Below are positions 9,207 through 18,800 of a DNA stretch of 64,000 nucleotides, in pieces. Source of the stretch: Paenibacillus sp. LS1 (GTDB lineage Bacteria > Bacillota > Bacilli > Paenibacillales > Paenibacillaceae); the NCBI RefSeq assembly GCF_026013365.1, contig NZ_JAPDOE010000007.1, positions 186,001 through 250,000 on the forward strand. Reading direction: 5' to 3'. The translations under genes were made by a program, and so were the position numbers. The notes beneath the pieces were generated by a model. The model saw nothing but the letters and a program-made list of their open reading frames with translations. It searched no databases and was not told where the DNA came from. Numbering within the stretch: position 1 is the stretch's first letter; each line of letters opens with the position of its first letter.

Positions 9207-10238
9207 ATGAAAAAATCAGAACGCATGAACCAGATGCTTCGCTTTATTAATCAAAAACAACAGTTCACCCTGCAAGATCTCATGCAGGAGTTCCAGATTT
9301 CCAAGCGGACCGCGTTAAGAGATATCGCTTCATTGGAAGAGTTGGGTGCACCCATCTATGCCGAATATGGACGCTACGGCGGATACCGACTGCTGCAACA
9401 GATGCAGCTGCCTCCCATTTCGTTTAATACGGGTGAGCTTCATGCCCTTTATTTTGCAATGCAGGCCCTCCGCAGCTTCACCAGCTTGCCCTTTCAGGTT
9501 TCTTTCCGGACCATTCATGAGAAATTTATGAGCGCACTATCCGACAAGCAGCGACAGGATATTGAGAACATTCAACATCGGGTTTCCTTCCGACATACGG
9601 AGCAGATCCGCGATAGTGCGTATTTGGAGTTTTTGTTGATGGCTGCTGTGCAGAATATAGTGATCCAGATTACGTATCCTGGACAACGGAGATCACCTGA
9701 TCAAAGGTCATCTGCTGCAAACCATCCTGATACTGAGCAATCGGATTCATCTTCGCGGCCACCCAACTCCAACATCCGCACGATCCAACCCATCACGATC
9801 TATGCCAGGAAAGGTTATTGGTATTGCCAGGCGTATGATCTGAAAAAGCAAGCATATCGTGTATTCCGTTGCGACCGCATCACTTCAGCTGAATTGTCCG
9901 ACATCGAACCTTTGGCCCCTGTTATTGAACTTCATGTACAGGATACCCATTCGTTGTGGGAACCATCACAAGATGCTATTCCATTTCAATGTCGGATCGA
10001 CGAAGCCGGGGTTGAACTTTTCCAGCAAGAACATTTTCCATCCATGCAGATCATACACGCCAACGAATCGGGCAATGAACCGGGACAAATGCTTCTTGTA
10101 GGTTCGTATGAACCTCATGAGCTTGATTTCATTGTGAGATATCTTGCGAGTTATGGTAAATCGATGAAGATTATGGAGCCCATCATCTTACAGAAAGCGT
10201 TAAGGCAGTACTATATGGACTTGTTGGATCATGTATAA
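9207..10238 (+). CDS. HTH/WYL-domain transcriptional regulator (YafY-like)
   Basis: 343 residues from the ATG at 9207, chosen because AAGAGGG precedes it by 6 bases and MKKSERMNQM is the usual family start. A much longer upstream frame beginning at 8946 would run through the divergent VOC gene. Residues 1-65 are a DeoR-like winged helix (FTLQDLMQEFQISKRTALRDIASLEELG). Residues about 150-240 form a WYL-type ligand domain (YARKGYWYCQAYDL), followed by a C-terminal extension. WYL domains sense nucleic acids or small ligands in several families. The substituent between 170 and 200 is a Ser/Pro-rich linker inside the WYL fold, which is unusual but not extreme. Confidence 0.86.
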   Translation: MKKSERMNQMLRFINQKQQFTLQDLMQEFQISKRTALRDIASLEELGAPIYAEYGRYGGYRLLQQMQLPPISFNTGELHALYFAMQALRSFTSLPFQVSFRTIHEKFMSALSDKQRQDIENIQHRVSFRHTEQIRDSAYLEFLLMAAVQNIVIQITYPGQRRSPDQRSSAANHPDTEQSDSSSRPPNSNIRTIQPITIYARKGYWYCQAYDLKKQAYRVFRCDRITSAELSDIEPLAPVIELHVQDTHSLWEPSQDAIPFQCRIDEAGVELFQQEHFPSMQIIHANESGNEPGQMLLVGSYEPHELDFIVRYLASYGKSMKIMEPIILQKALRQYYMDLLDHV

Positions 10239-10265
10239 AGATCATATTTCTATATCCATTTTACT

Positions 10266-11462
10266 TTACATGCCTTTTAGCTCCTGCTCATGGTCAACAA
10301 CTTTTGAGATTTTCTTATTACCAATAGCTATTTGAACGATAATCTGCAGCACGATGATGATAGCCAAACCATAAAATGCTTGTATGAAGCTGCCTGTCAG
10401 GTCGTGGAGCCAACCAATCGCAAGCGGCCCAAGTGCTCCAAGAATGTAGCCACCGGATTGAGTCATAGCAGACCAGCTGCTGGCTTCCTGAGCATTGCTT
10501 GTCTCATCGATCGGTAACATCAGTGCAATCGGGAACAGTCCACCTGCACCAATACCGAGCGGGATCGCCGCGAGCCACGGGCTGACAGAGAGATTCAACA
10601 TCAGGACACCAATCAACTCCAACATTGCACATCCGACAAGCCAAAATACACGTCTTTGGTACCGATGTAGAAGCATCGGAATGAATAACGTTGAGGGCAA
10701 CGATATCAATGTAAATAACGTTTGGATGTTACCAGCAGTCTCCTGGCTATATCCCTGGCTTTGAATGACTGGCGCAAGCCAAGCGGTTAATGAATAGAAG
10801 ATTGCTGCCATCAGCCCGAAGAACAATGTTAGCACCCATGCACGCCTGTTCTTTACCGGAAGTGATGCATGAATGACAGCTGAAGTTTGTCCAGATTGTC
10901 GCTCTGTGCGCGCAGACCAAGCTAATTTCAACCAGATCGGCAACGCAATGGCTGCGAGTAATGCCCATGTGGCTAAAGACCCTCTCCAAGATCCATCCAG
11001 CGTATGCTGGAGCGGAACCGATAATCCCACACTAATGCTGGCCCCCATCACCATTGCAGTAGAGTAGATGCCCACCATGGCTGCCACTCGGTTAGGGAAA
11101 TACTGCTTAATGAAGCTGGACAAAAGCGGACCTGCCAATGCAATCCCTACACCGGACAGAAAAGAAGTGAACATCATCAATGGAGTTGCGCCCACGAACA
11201 AACGTAATCCTGTCCCTATCCCAATAAAGATTAAAGCCAGCACAATGGCACCTTCGTTCCCCCACCTTCTACTTAGTCTTACAGAGAACGGAGCAAATAT
11301 GCCCATACATAATACAGGTAATGTCGTTAACAGACTGGCGGTCATACCACTCAAACCCAGATCATTCTGTATGGTGCTCATGAGAGGAGATATGGAGGTA
11401 ATCGGTGGTCTTAAGTTCAGTGAAGCCAGAATAAGAGCCAAGACAATATAGAAAATTTTCAT
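10266..11462 (-). CDS. MFS transporter, CynX/NimT family
   Basis: 398 residues with twelve hydrophobic segments and no signal peptide. The N-terminal SLNLRPPITSISPLM followed by a loop with SVRLSRRWG is typical of the CynX/NimT branch of the major facilitator superfamily, which exports or takes up cyanate, 2-nitroimidazole or other small compounds. GAGGTG lies 7 bases before the ATG. It is divergent from a CynR-like LysR gene, a common genetic pair, and convergent with the WYL regulator with only 27 bases between stops. No hairpin is visible there. Confidence 0.88.
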   Translation of the reverse strand: MKIFYIVLALILASLNLRPPITSISPLMSTIQNDLGLSGMTASLLTTLPVLCMGIFAPFSVRLSRRWGNEGAIVLALIFIGIGTGLRLFVGATPLMMFTSFLSGVGIALAGPLLSSFIKQYFPNRVAAMVGIYSTAMVMGASISVGLSVPLQHTLDGSWRGSLATWALLAAIALPIWLKLAWSARTERQSGQTSAVIHASLPVKNRRAWVLTLFFGLMAAIFYSLTAWLAPVIQSQGYSQETAGNIQTLFTLISLPSTLFIPMLLHRYQRRVFWLVGCAMLELIGVLMLNLSVSPWLAAIPLGIGAGGLFPIALMLPIDETSNAQEASSWSAMTQSGGYILGALGPLAIGWLHDLTGSFIQAFYGLAIIIVLQIIVQIAIGNKKISKVVDHEQELKGM

Positions 11463-11500
11463 TATGAATCACCTCATGGTAGTAGTATTCTTGCCTTCAC

Positions 11501-11587
11501 CAAAGATCCTATTTGTTAATACCAGGATCTTTGAGTGGTACATGACTAAGTATAGATTCATCATAATGATTGAACAATACTATTGTT
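11501..11587. promoter_or_regulatory. Two inverted repeats in the MFS/LysR divergent promoter
   Basis: CAAAGATCCT at 11501 pairs perfectly with AGGATCTTTG at 11524-11533 (10-bp arms, 13-base centre). AACAATA-C-TATTGTT at 11573-11587 is a second perfect palindrome, 43 bases upstream of the LysR start. The second has the size expected of a LysR-type box. The first could be another operator or a hairpin in the MFS leader. Confidence 0.5.
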
Positions 11588-11630
11588 TCTATTAAAATGA
11601 TTACTAAAACCAATGATTAGAGGTGATTAC

Positions 11631-12506
11631 ATGGAGTTTCGTCAGATGGAAAACTTTATTACCGTGTGCGAGGAGCTTCATTTTACTCGGGCAGCTGAGA
11701 AACTTGGCATATCTCAACCTACGTTGAGTCAACAAATACGTGGGTTGGAGGATGAGCTTGGTGTTCCTTTATTTGACCGTGTCGGCAAAAAGATTGTGAT
11801 GACCCAGGCTGGAACTTTGTTTCTGGAGCACTGTGTACAGATGATTCGGCATTTACAGAATACTCAGGATGCGCTAGCTGAATTCCGCAATGATCAGCGA
11901 GGTCGATTAGTTATCGGTGTTCTTCCATCAGATTTGGATTACCGTCTCACTCCACTGCTCGTTGATTTTCATGCCCGATTCCCCAAGGTACAATTGAAGG
12001 TGATCTCTTCGATCTATGTCGTGAATCAAGTATTGGAAAATGAAGTCGACATTGGCATCGAGATCACGTCTGCCCCTGATAATCGGCTTGTCCGCATTCC
12101 TTTGTGCAGTGAAGAATATGTACTTGTCGTTTCCGAGAATCATGATTGGGCTGAACGCAGCACAATTGAAATCCAGGAACTGCGTGATATCCAAACGGTG
12201 ATGTTCCCCGAAGGATTTACGGGCAGAGAATTGGTCGACGGTTATTGCCGTAAATATGGATTCACCCTAAACACCATCATGGAGACCAGCTCGGCGACCT
12301 CCATCATTAGCCTGGTCAAAGCCAACGTGGGAGGAACACTGCTGCCTTATCCTCTGATCCAGGCCATGAATGAGCCCACGCTACGTTGTATTCGAATTAC
12401 AGACGATCCGCCATACCGACACTTTGAGATCATCCATCGCTCCGACCGTTATCTGACACAATCAGCAAAAGCATTTATTGAGAAAACGATCGAGTATTTC
12501 AATTAA
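11631..12506 (+). CDS. LysR-family transcriptional regulator (CynR-like)
   Basis: 291 residues from the ATG at 11631, which has AGAGGTGA 5 bases upstream; an in-frame ATG six codons earlier has no ribosome binding site. Residues 1-60 are the winged helix (FHFTRAAEKLGIS-like, SQPTLSQQIRGLEDELG). Residues about 88-290 form the two-lobed periplasmic-binding-like effector domain. It is divergently paired with the CynX/NimT transporter and followed after 28 bases by a two-domain VOC gene, probably its second target. The effector is unknown. Confidence 0.9.
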   Translation: MEFRQMENFITVCEELHFTRAAEKLGISQPTLSQQIRGLEDELGVPLFDRVGKKIVMTQAGTLFLEHCVQMIRHLQNTQDALAEFRNDQRGRLVIGVLPSDLDYRLTPLLVDFHARFPKVQLKVISSIYVVNQVLENEVDIGIEITSAPDNRLVRIPLCSEEYVLVVSENHDWAERSTIEIQELRDIQTVMFPEGFTGRELVDGYCRKYGFTLNTIMETSSATSIISLVKANVGGTLLPYPLIQAMNEPTLRCIRITDDPPYRHFEIIHRSDRYLTQSAKAFIEKTIEYFN

Positions 12507-12534
12507 AGATGAGTTTAAAGGGAGAGAGACTGAA

Positions 12535-13209
12535 ATGATAATAAGAGAAGTGTGTTTGTTGGCACATCAGATCGAGGCCATAAAGGAGTTTTACGGTACA
12601 CGACTGGAGTTGGAGCTTGTGGAGGATGATACAACATTCGTTTCATTTCGTGTAGGAGACTCGGTCCTTTCATTCAAGAAGGCTCCAGAAAAGGAGAAGC
12701 CGTACTATCATGTAGCGTTTACGATTCCAACGAATACACTCGCTGATGCGAAAACGTGGGCCCACGACCGTAACCTTACGTTGCTTTCCAAAGATGGACA
12801 AGATGAATTTTATTTCCCCTACTGGGATGCAACAGCCTTCTATTTCTATGATCCAAATGGTAACTTGATGGAATTCATCGCTCACCACTCACTCGATAAT
12901 GCAGTCAATGAAGCTTTCGAAGCGAAGCATCTGCTATGTATTAGTGAAATTGGTCTGCCTGTCGACGATGTTCCTGAGACGATGAGCACATTGAATGGGC
13001 ATTATCACCTTGAACCCTTTGCCGGAGACGGGAAGAAATTTTCCCCCACGGGTGATGCAGAAGGCATGTTTATTGTTATTGATAAACAGATGCCCTGGTT
13101 CCCAGACGGCCGCATGCCCGGTATATTTGCCACTAAGGTGAAGGTTGAAACGGGACAGCCCGGTAGTCTACATTTACAGGACGGTTTGTACACAATTAAA
13201 TCGATCTGA
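12535..13209 (+). CDS. Two-domain VOC-family protein
   Basis: 224 residues from the ATG at 12535, chosen for GGGAGAG 8 bases upstream. Residues 1-118 are a VOC module (EFYGTRLELELVEDD and YFYDPNGNLMEFIAHH), the latter with a Glu typical of a metal ligand. Residues about 130-220 are a second, less conserved VOC module (ISEIGLPVDDVPETMSTLNG). Such fused proteins include extradiol dioxygenases and glyoxalase-like proteins. No substrate can be assigned. It lies 28 bases after the lysR gene and is probably co-transcribed with it. Confidence 0.82.
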   Translation: MIIREVCLLAHQIEAIKEFYGTRLELELVEDDTTFVSFRVGDSVLSFKKAPEKEKPYYHVAFTIPTNTLADAKTWAHDRNLTLLSKDGQDEFYFPYWDATAFYFYDPNGNLMEFIAHHSLDNAVNEAFEAKHLLCISEIGLPVDDVPETMSTLNGHYHLEPFAGDGKKFSPTGDAEGMFIVIDKQMPWFPDGRMPGIFATKVKVETGQPGSLHLQDGLYTIKSI

Positions 13210-13250
13210 TGTTAGAACGTACTAAGACAAGCTCAAGAGGGAGGTCCGGC

Positions 13251-13616
13251 TCAATACTTACCAAAACCATCCTCACACGTGATATCCGATTTGAGAATTT
13301 CGTACAGATTTTGTTTGGAATTCTCTAATTGTTTTTGTGCTTCTTCAATTTCTGATATTTTCGCTTGGATAATGCTCGCTTGATCATTACTTGAAAACCC
13401 GTCTTTAGAGATCATGGATTCGATCTCATGGATCGTAAAACCAACAGCTAAGCATTGTTTGACCACTTCTAGATGCTGAATAATGCTATCCGCATATATT
13501 CGATAATTATTATGATCTCTCAGCACATGTTCATCCGTGATAATATCTATTTTCTCATAGTACCGAATCGTGGATATCGGAAGGTTTACCCTGCTCGCCA
13601 CTTCACTAATTTTCAT
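13251..13616 (-). CDS. MerR-family transcriptional regulator
   Basis: 121 residues from the ATG at 13616 (MKISEVASRV), chosen because a GAGG lies 9 bases upstream and family members begin there; an ATG five codons earlier is weaker. Residues 1-70 form the MerR winged helix (TIRYYEKIDII and YRIYADSIIQHLEVV). Residues 75-110 are the dimerising coiled coil. One C-terminal Cys (ITCEDGFG) is present, but there is no metal-binding loop, so this is not a metal sensor; members like it sense electrophiles or aldehydes. It is divergent from a nitroreductase gene, its likely target. Confidence 0.87.
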   Translation of the reverse strand: MKISEVASRVNLPISTIRYYEKIDIITDEHVLRDHNNYRIYADSIIQHLEVVKQCLAVGFTIHEIESMISKDGFSSNDQASIIQAKISEIEEAQKQLENSKQNLYEILKSDITCEDGFGKY

Positions 13617-13643
13617 ATGGAACATCCTCATTTCTTTTTCTTG

Positions 13644-13663
13644 CTATAAAGTATACTTCATAG
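13644..13663. promoter_or_regulatory. MerR-type dyad operator
   Basis: CTATAAAGTATACTTCATAG is a 20-bp near-perfect dyad (one mismatched pair), the size MerR dimers bind. It lies about 28 bases upstream of merR and about 83 bases upstream of the divergent nitroreductase gene. Confidence 0.55.
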
Positions 13664-13745
13664 TTTACAATCCTGATAGTGAGACAGACGGAGATATAAT
13701 TTATACCCCACTCTCACCAATATAGATACGAGGAGAGATTTCAAT

Positions 13746-14396
13746 ATGAACACGATTACCGGCCAATTCAACAAAACAAATGATTTTGATAACATCGTCT
13801 TGGAGCGCCATTCCATTAAAGTCTACGACCCTGAAGTGAAGATCAGCCGCGAGGAGATGACCGAAATACTGGCGAAAGCTTCACGTGCCCCTTCGGCCAT
13901 TAACATGCAACCTTGGCGTTTTCTTGTTATCGACAGTGCTGAAGGCAAAGAGAAGCTTGCACCACTGGCCTCCTTTAACCAGACACAGGCACTAACGTCT
14001 TCCGCTGTCATTGCCGTGTTTTACGATGCCAACAACGTTGAATACATGGAAGAGATTTTCAGCAAATCAGTCGAACTTGGATATATGCCACAAGACATCA
14101 TGGATATTCAGATGCAGCAGGTAAAACCTTATTATGCGAACATAAACGCATCCGAATTGCGTGATATGAACCTCATTGACTCAGGCCTCATATCCATGCA
14201 GCTCATGCTCGTTGCCCGTGCTCATGGCTATGATACGAACCCTATGGCCGGCTATGACAAAGACCAGATTGCTGAAGTTTTTGGCTTGGATAAAGAACGC
14301 TTCCAGCCCGTGATGTTGATCTCCATAGGGAAAGCAGCCAAAGAAGGCTATCCTTCCTATCGTCTCCCGGTTGAAACGATTACGACTTGGGCGTAA
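13746..14396 (+). CDS. Nitroreductase-family FMN oxidoreductase
   Basis: 216 residues. The N-terminal region has the nitroreductase FMN motif (ERHSIKVYDPEVKISREEM, then RAPSAINMQPWRFLVI). The C-terminal half holds the second FMN contact and dimer helices (GYDTNPMAGYDKDQIAEVFG). It should use NAD(P)H to reduce nitro compounds or quinones in the cytosol. AGGAG lies 9 bases before the ATG. The divergent MerR gene is the probable regulator. It is the last host gene before the left end of the Tn7-like element. Confidence 0.9.
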   Translation: MNTITGQFNKTNDFDNIVLERHSIKVYDPEVKISREEMTEILAKASRAPSAINMQPWRFLVIDSAEGKEKLAPLASFNQTQALTSSAVIAVFYDANNVEYMEEIFSKSVELGYMPQDIMDIQMQQVKPYYANINASELRDMNLIDSGLISMQLMLVARAHGYDTNPMAGYDKDQIAEVFGLDKERFQPVMLISIGKAAKEGYPSYRLPVETITTWA

Positions 14397-14812
14397 CCAA
14401 TAGTAAATTTCAAAACAAACATGACAATGGAGAACGCTATTTATGAGCATTACTCACACTCATTGCAAATCATCCTGTTGCTCATAGGCATACCGTTAAA
14501 AACTGATCTTGTGGAGAGTCATTAATATGTATTATCTCTGAATTAAGGATATAAGTTCATATAACAACTATTTTTGTATATTATTCTTGAGAAATAGATA
14601 AACTCTCTGTGCGTCCCTATAACATCAGAGTACTTATCCTATAGCCTCTGCTATCAGTCTTAGGATTTCATAAATGTGCCCTCTCCTCTACTGATTTCGA
14701 CATAGGAACTTTAATGATAGATTCATAATGGATATGCTCATAATGGAAAGGTTTCATAACAAAAAGGGTCCTAATGACAACTGTCATCAGGACCCTTTTT
14801 ACATAACTTAAA
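14397..14812. other. Non-coding stretch between nitroreductase and transposon left end
   Basis: About 415 bases with no supportable gene. The only structure I see is the strong hairpin at 14761-14800. The last five bases (TTAAA, 14808-14812) would be the target-site duplication if the element inserted in the usual Tn7 way. Confidence 0.6.
14761..14800. terminator. Strong bidirectional terminator just outside the transposon left end
   Basis: AAAAAGGGTCCTAATGACA pairs with TGTCATCAGGACCCTTTTT around a 2-base centre, with one mismatch. Runs of A and T on both sides make it a terminator in either direction. It ends 12 bases before the element begins. Confidence 0.85.
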
Positions 14813-14950
14813 TGTTCAGTGACATTATAGTTGGTAAATGAAAAATCGCGTATTATCGCACTTTTTCAGCGTTTTGACTCAAATTACAGTGCCATTATAG
14901 TTGGTAAATGAAATTATTCCATATTGAAAAGTTACATTATAGTTGGTAAA
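14813..14950 (+). repeat. Tn7-like left end with three TnsB-binding-type repeats
   Basis: Three direct copies of CATTATAGTTGGTAAA are present: 14821-14842 (preceded by terminal TGTTCAGT), 14891-14912 and 14932-14950. The first two also share the following TGAAA/TGAAAT. Spacings are 70 and 42 bases. Three spaced sites within about 150 bases is the architecture of the Tn7 left end, and the sequence resembles the Tn7 TnsB site (GACAAAATAGTTGGGAACTG). Confidence 0.88.
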
Positions 14951-15148
14951 CCCATAATAATACAATTTTTCAATTAAATAAATACGCTAAATTAAGTGCT
15001 TCATTGAGAAACGACATACTCATCACTCTTTTAACGAAAACAACATTTTAATCCAATTCTTCAGTAACTGATACTTATATACATCATTATTCGTTACCGA
15101 TGTGAAATATTTTACAGAGCTTTTAATCAACAGATAAGTTTACTGATA

Positions 15149-15892
15149 TTACTTACTCGCTGTATCCTTACTCATACTCTTAAGTTCATCCCTATACTCA
15201 CCCAATAACAATTCGTTCAACTCTGAAAAAGACTCTAATTTCCCAATCCTGGATTCTATAATCTTTCGCTTCCTTTCATTTTCTTTTTGCCCTTCTCCCC
15301 AAATATCATCAATATCACTATGCAATTCTCGAAATATTAGAGAGAAGTTGTCTTCTTCCTGGAGTACTGCTGAATTTTCTAACCATTCAATTGTAAAATC
15401 ATCAGTTGCAGCTAAGGCAGCTTGTTCAAAAACATATTTTAGCCACACACGCGTTGCTTCATCAATTCCATCGGCAATATCTAGCCACTTCTGAACTTCT
15501 TCCGGGAATTTGTCTGTTGTATCCTCTCTATTTTCAAAGAAGAAATGACGATCATTCTCAGGATCAAGTCGCGCTAGTGTTCGAAGTATAGGATCAAAAC
15601 TTTCAAATGGCCTTGAACCCCTAGGGAAAGCTGATCTATGATTCCATAATTTTAATATCGTTTCAAAGCAACGTTCTTCTGCCTCTTGTTTCTGAATACC
15701 TGAACTATTTTCGGCGATTACAATTTGTTCCGAAATATAGTGCGCCATCCAACGAGCAAGAGTATCTACACCGTCATCCAAATTAAGCTCTTTGACTAGC
15801 GATTTGCCTAAGTTCATAGTACGTTTCTGTATCTCTGAGTCTTCCATCGGCTGAGAAGATAAATAATTTGCTAAGCGGTGGCTTATACTCAT
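15149..15892 (-). CDS. Small partner of the Cap4/STAND protein (Avs3b-like)
   Basis: 247 residues from the ATG at 15892, chosen for GGGAG 8 bases upstream; a GTG three codons earlier is less likely. It is a helical, acidic protein with no motif I can name. Its 5' end overlaps the 3' end of the large nuclease/ATPase gene by 110 bases in another frame, so the two are tightly coupled. AVAST type III systems are described as a Cap4-STAND protein plus a second small gene. I assign it as the likely counterpart by position and size, not by recognised residues. It is the last gene before the transposon left end. Confidence 0.6.
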   Translation of the reverse strand: MSISHRLANYLSSQPMEDSEIQKRTMNLGKSLVKELNLDDGVDTLARWMAHYISEQIVIAENSSGIQKQEAEERCFETILKLWNHRSAFPRGSRPFESFDPILRTLARLDPENDRHFFFENREDTTDKFPEEVQKWLDIADGIDEATRVWLKYVFEQAALAATDDFTIEWLENSAVLQEEDNFSLIFRELHSDIDDIWGEGQKENERKRKIIESRIGKLESFSELNELLLGEYRDELKSMSKDTASK

Positions 15893-18800
15893 CTGATTCA
15901 CTCCCTCTCATGTATGACTTCTGTCTATATCTTCTTTGAATTTGAACTTCAATAATTAATTCACTTTGGAATTCAATACAAAGTCTTTTTAGAAATGAGA
16001 GTGATGCTGTTAGTCGATTACCGTTGCGCGCTTCCTCATTTTCATGACTATCATGAATAGGCGCCCAGATTTCGCAAACTATTGATGCTCCACTCTCATC
16101 AGCCAAAGTCCATTCTCTCTTCTCATAGTCAGAAGATATCTTCATTCTCTCAGTGATTGAGCTCCCTATTTTATAAGGCGGATAGTCTACTTTAGCAGAA
16201 TGTGGATCGAACTTTTCCAGACGCTTATATGCTTCTTCTTGATATACCCAACCTTTAAGCTTATGAGAACCAACTTCTATTTCCATTTCATCTTCTTCGT
16301 AAGCAGGCAACTTAAAATCATGAGGATTTGAACATGTGCTCAATGCATACAAAAGGGATTGAGCAGTGGCAGATGATACGAGAGAGCTTGCAATGTTGAA
16401 ACTCTCGGATCTCTCACTATCTCCATCCTCCCAAGATCCGAACACGTTTAGCCATAGTTCTCCGTTTCTTTCAGACAATACACCATCAAGAAAATCATCA
16501 GTTGATAACTCTTCGCGCCAATCTGGATTTCTCACTTCATTAATCCAATCCCTTCTATACAGAGGAATAGGATCTCTACGGTCGTATAGCCAATAACCAT
16601 CAATACGAGTCAATAAGTGCCTGTGTAACCACTCATACCACTCATCTTGGTAACAATCTGAACTGTGAACAACGGGCATCTTCTCCAACAGCCTCGAAGC
16701 TACGCCAAGCATAGCATGATATGACAGATAAAAATTATAATTGTCTATTCTTGGATAACTTCCTTGGCTATGATAAGTTTGTTGTTGTTCACTAGACGAT
16801 CTCCACAATGAGTGACGCGGATCATTTTTATACCCTCCATCATGTTCCACATTCCATTCGTTAATAACAATATCGGTAACAAGATCCTCCACTTGTTTAT
16901 TGGAGATACCAAATACTCTCCCTAATGGTTCAAACCAGTAGCTATCAATATCGTACCCATGATGAAAATCTAAACTAGTATCAATCGTCTCATTAGCATG
17001 CCAATAACTATCTCGCTTGTCCCAACGTCCATCTAATTCAACCTTATCGAATTGACTCTTCCCCACTTTTTGCAAAGATTCAACCACATCTTTGGAATAA
17101 GTCCCTGGGTAAGCCTTCTCTATATTGAGTGCAATATCAGTTGCATATTTTTCAATAAGCATATGAGGAGAAGATTTCAAGGCATATTTGTAGAACACAT
17201 TGCTATGACGTAGTAAAATTTGCGGGTTATCCATGGATACTCGAGCAAATGAAATGAATAAATATAGTCTCGCATGTAAGTTATAGAAAGGAAATTTAGC
17301 CGCCCCAAATAAATCAACATTATCCCTTTCTAACCACTCTATTAATGCATCGATTTCTCCAGTACATTGAGCTTCTGCAAGTCTACGAACGCAATGAACT
17401 GCACACCATCTAGTTGAAGATTTTGGAGAACCTAAAGCCGACCAAATAAAACCTGCAAACGCACTATCCATTTGAACTGACGGTAAGAGCGTTTGTGTAA
17501 AGGGTCCATCAGCGTAATCAGAATCAATATGAAGTTCAAATCTTGATAATGCAAAGTCAAGTAAATCAGTTGCTTCCTGTGTCGAGATATGTTTTGAAGC
17601 AACGGCTACAAATCCAAAAAATGTACTTGCATGTACCAAATCTCCATGGGTTGCTAACCCTTCGATTATTCCTTTTTGAATAGAGGGTATGTTTTCCGCT
17701 CCTAGATGAAGTCTACTAGTGAAAAATGAAATTGATCCTCTCTCGAGCAGATACATTGCAAATCTTTTCCCTACGAATTGTAAGATTTGAGACCACTCAA
17801 TTTTAATACTCATTTTGCGATGCCACTCATCGGGCACTAACCAAAGTGCATTTTCTATATCATAGAAATCAGCTTCATCAACTTTTATAAGCTCATACAA
17901 AAATTTCTTCGCTTCACTGTCCGGAATTCGTTTGTAGACTTCACTCCATAAGGATTTGCTGTTTCGCAAAGTCTGAGGAATTCCTTCATAACGTAGGATA
18001 GCTTGTCTTAATCCATTAGATGAGACCAAGTCCAAATCATGAAGTAGTTCGCTCCAATCAATTGCTGCGCTTTCTTCCAACTGAACAGGGAGCGAGAAAG
18101 TACTTTCACTTTCTTGCTTTGAAGCATTAGATTCTTCTTCAATAAACTGGCGATTATAAGCATTAACTTCATCCAACAGATCACTTTGTAAAGAATACTT
18201 TTTCGCCGTTTCACTAATTCTCTTCCAAACTTCCCCTTCTACTCCGTTTATCCTTAGTTCTCTAATGACTGAATCAAAAATATACTTCCGGTTTTCATAT
18301 TCTGTTTCCTTCTCTATACAAAGTCTTGAGAAATCCCCTATTTCAAACTCTGTCATAAACGCAGACAGAGACCATGCTACAGCTGGTCCAACATACCCTC
18401 TTGTTACAATTTCCTCAGATAAAGCATTTAATTGTTGATTAAACCAACCAACTTCCCGGTCTCTCCATCTACTCAATGCTGCTATTCCAGTTATCGGAGA
18501 CAATCGAATACAAGTTCTAATAGCCTCGTCTCTGTTCCAATACTTTTCTCGGGCTACATTTTCTCCAATAAGCTCTGCACAACGTATAAATCTGTAAGCT
18601 AAATCATTAGATGCAAATTCATCTACCTTTCTTTGGTTAGCTAGAGAAACAACTGCTTCCCATCTCTCGACCATCTCATCACCAAATTTAGAAACAGCAT
18701 CGATGGCAAAATTGAAATAAACCGCCGCATCATCACGATTTACACTAATTAATGCTCTTGCAAGATCAATGTAGCAGTTTGCCCTTTCCTCTGGGCCAAT

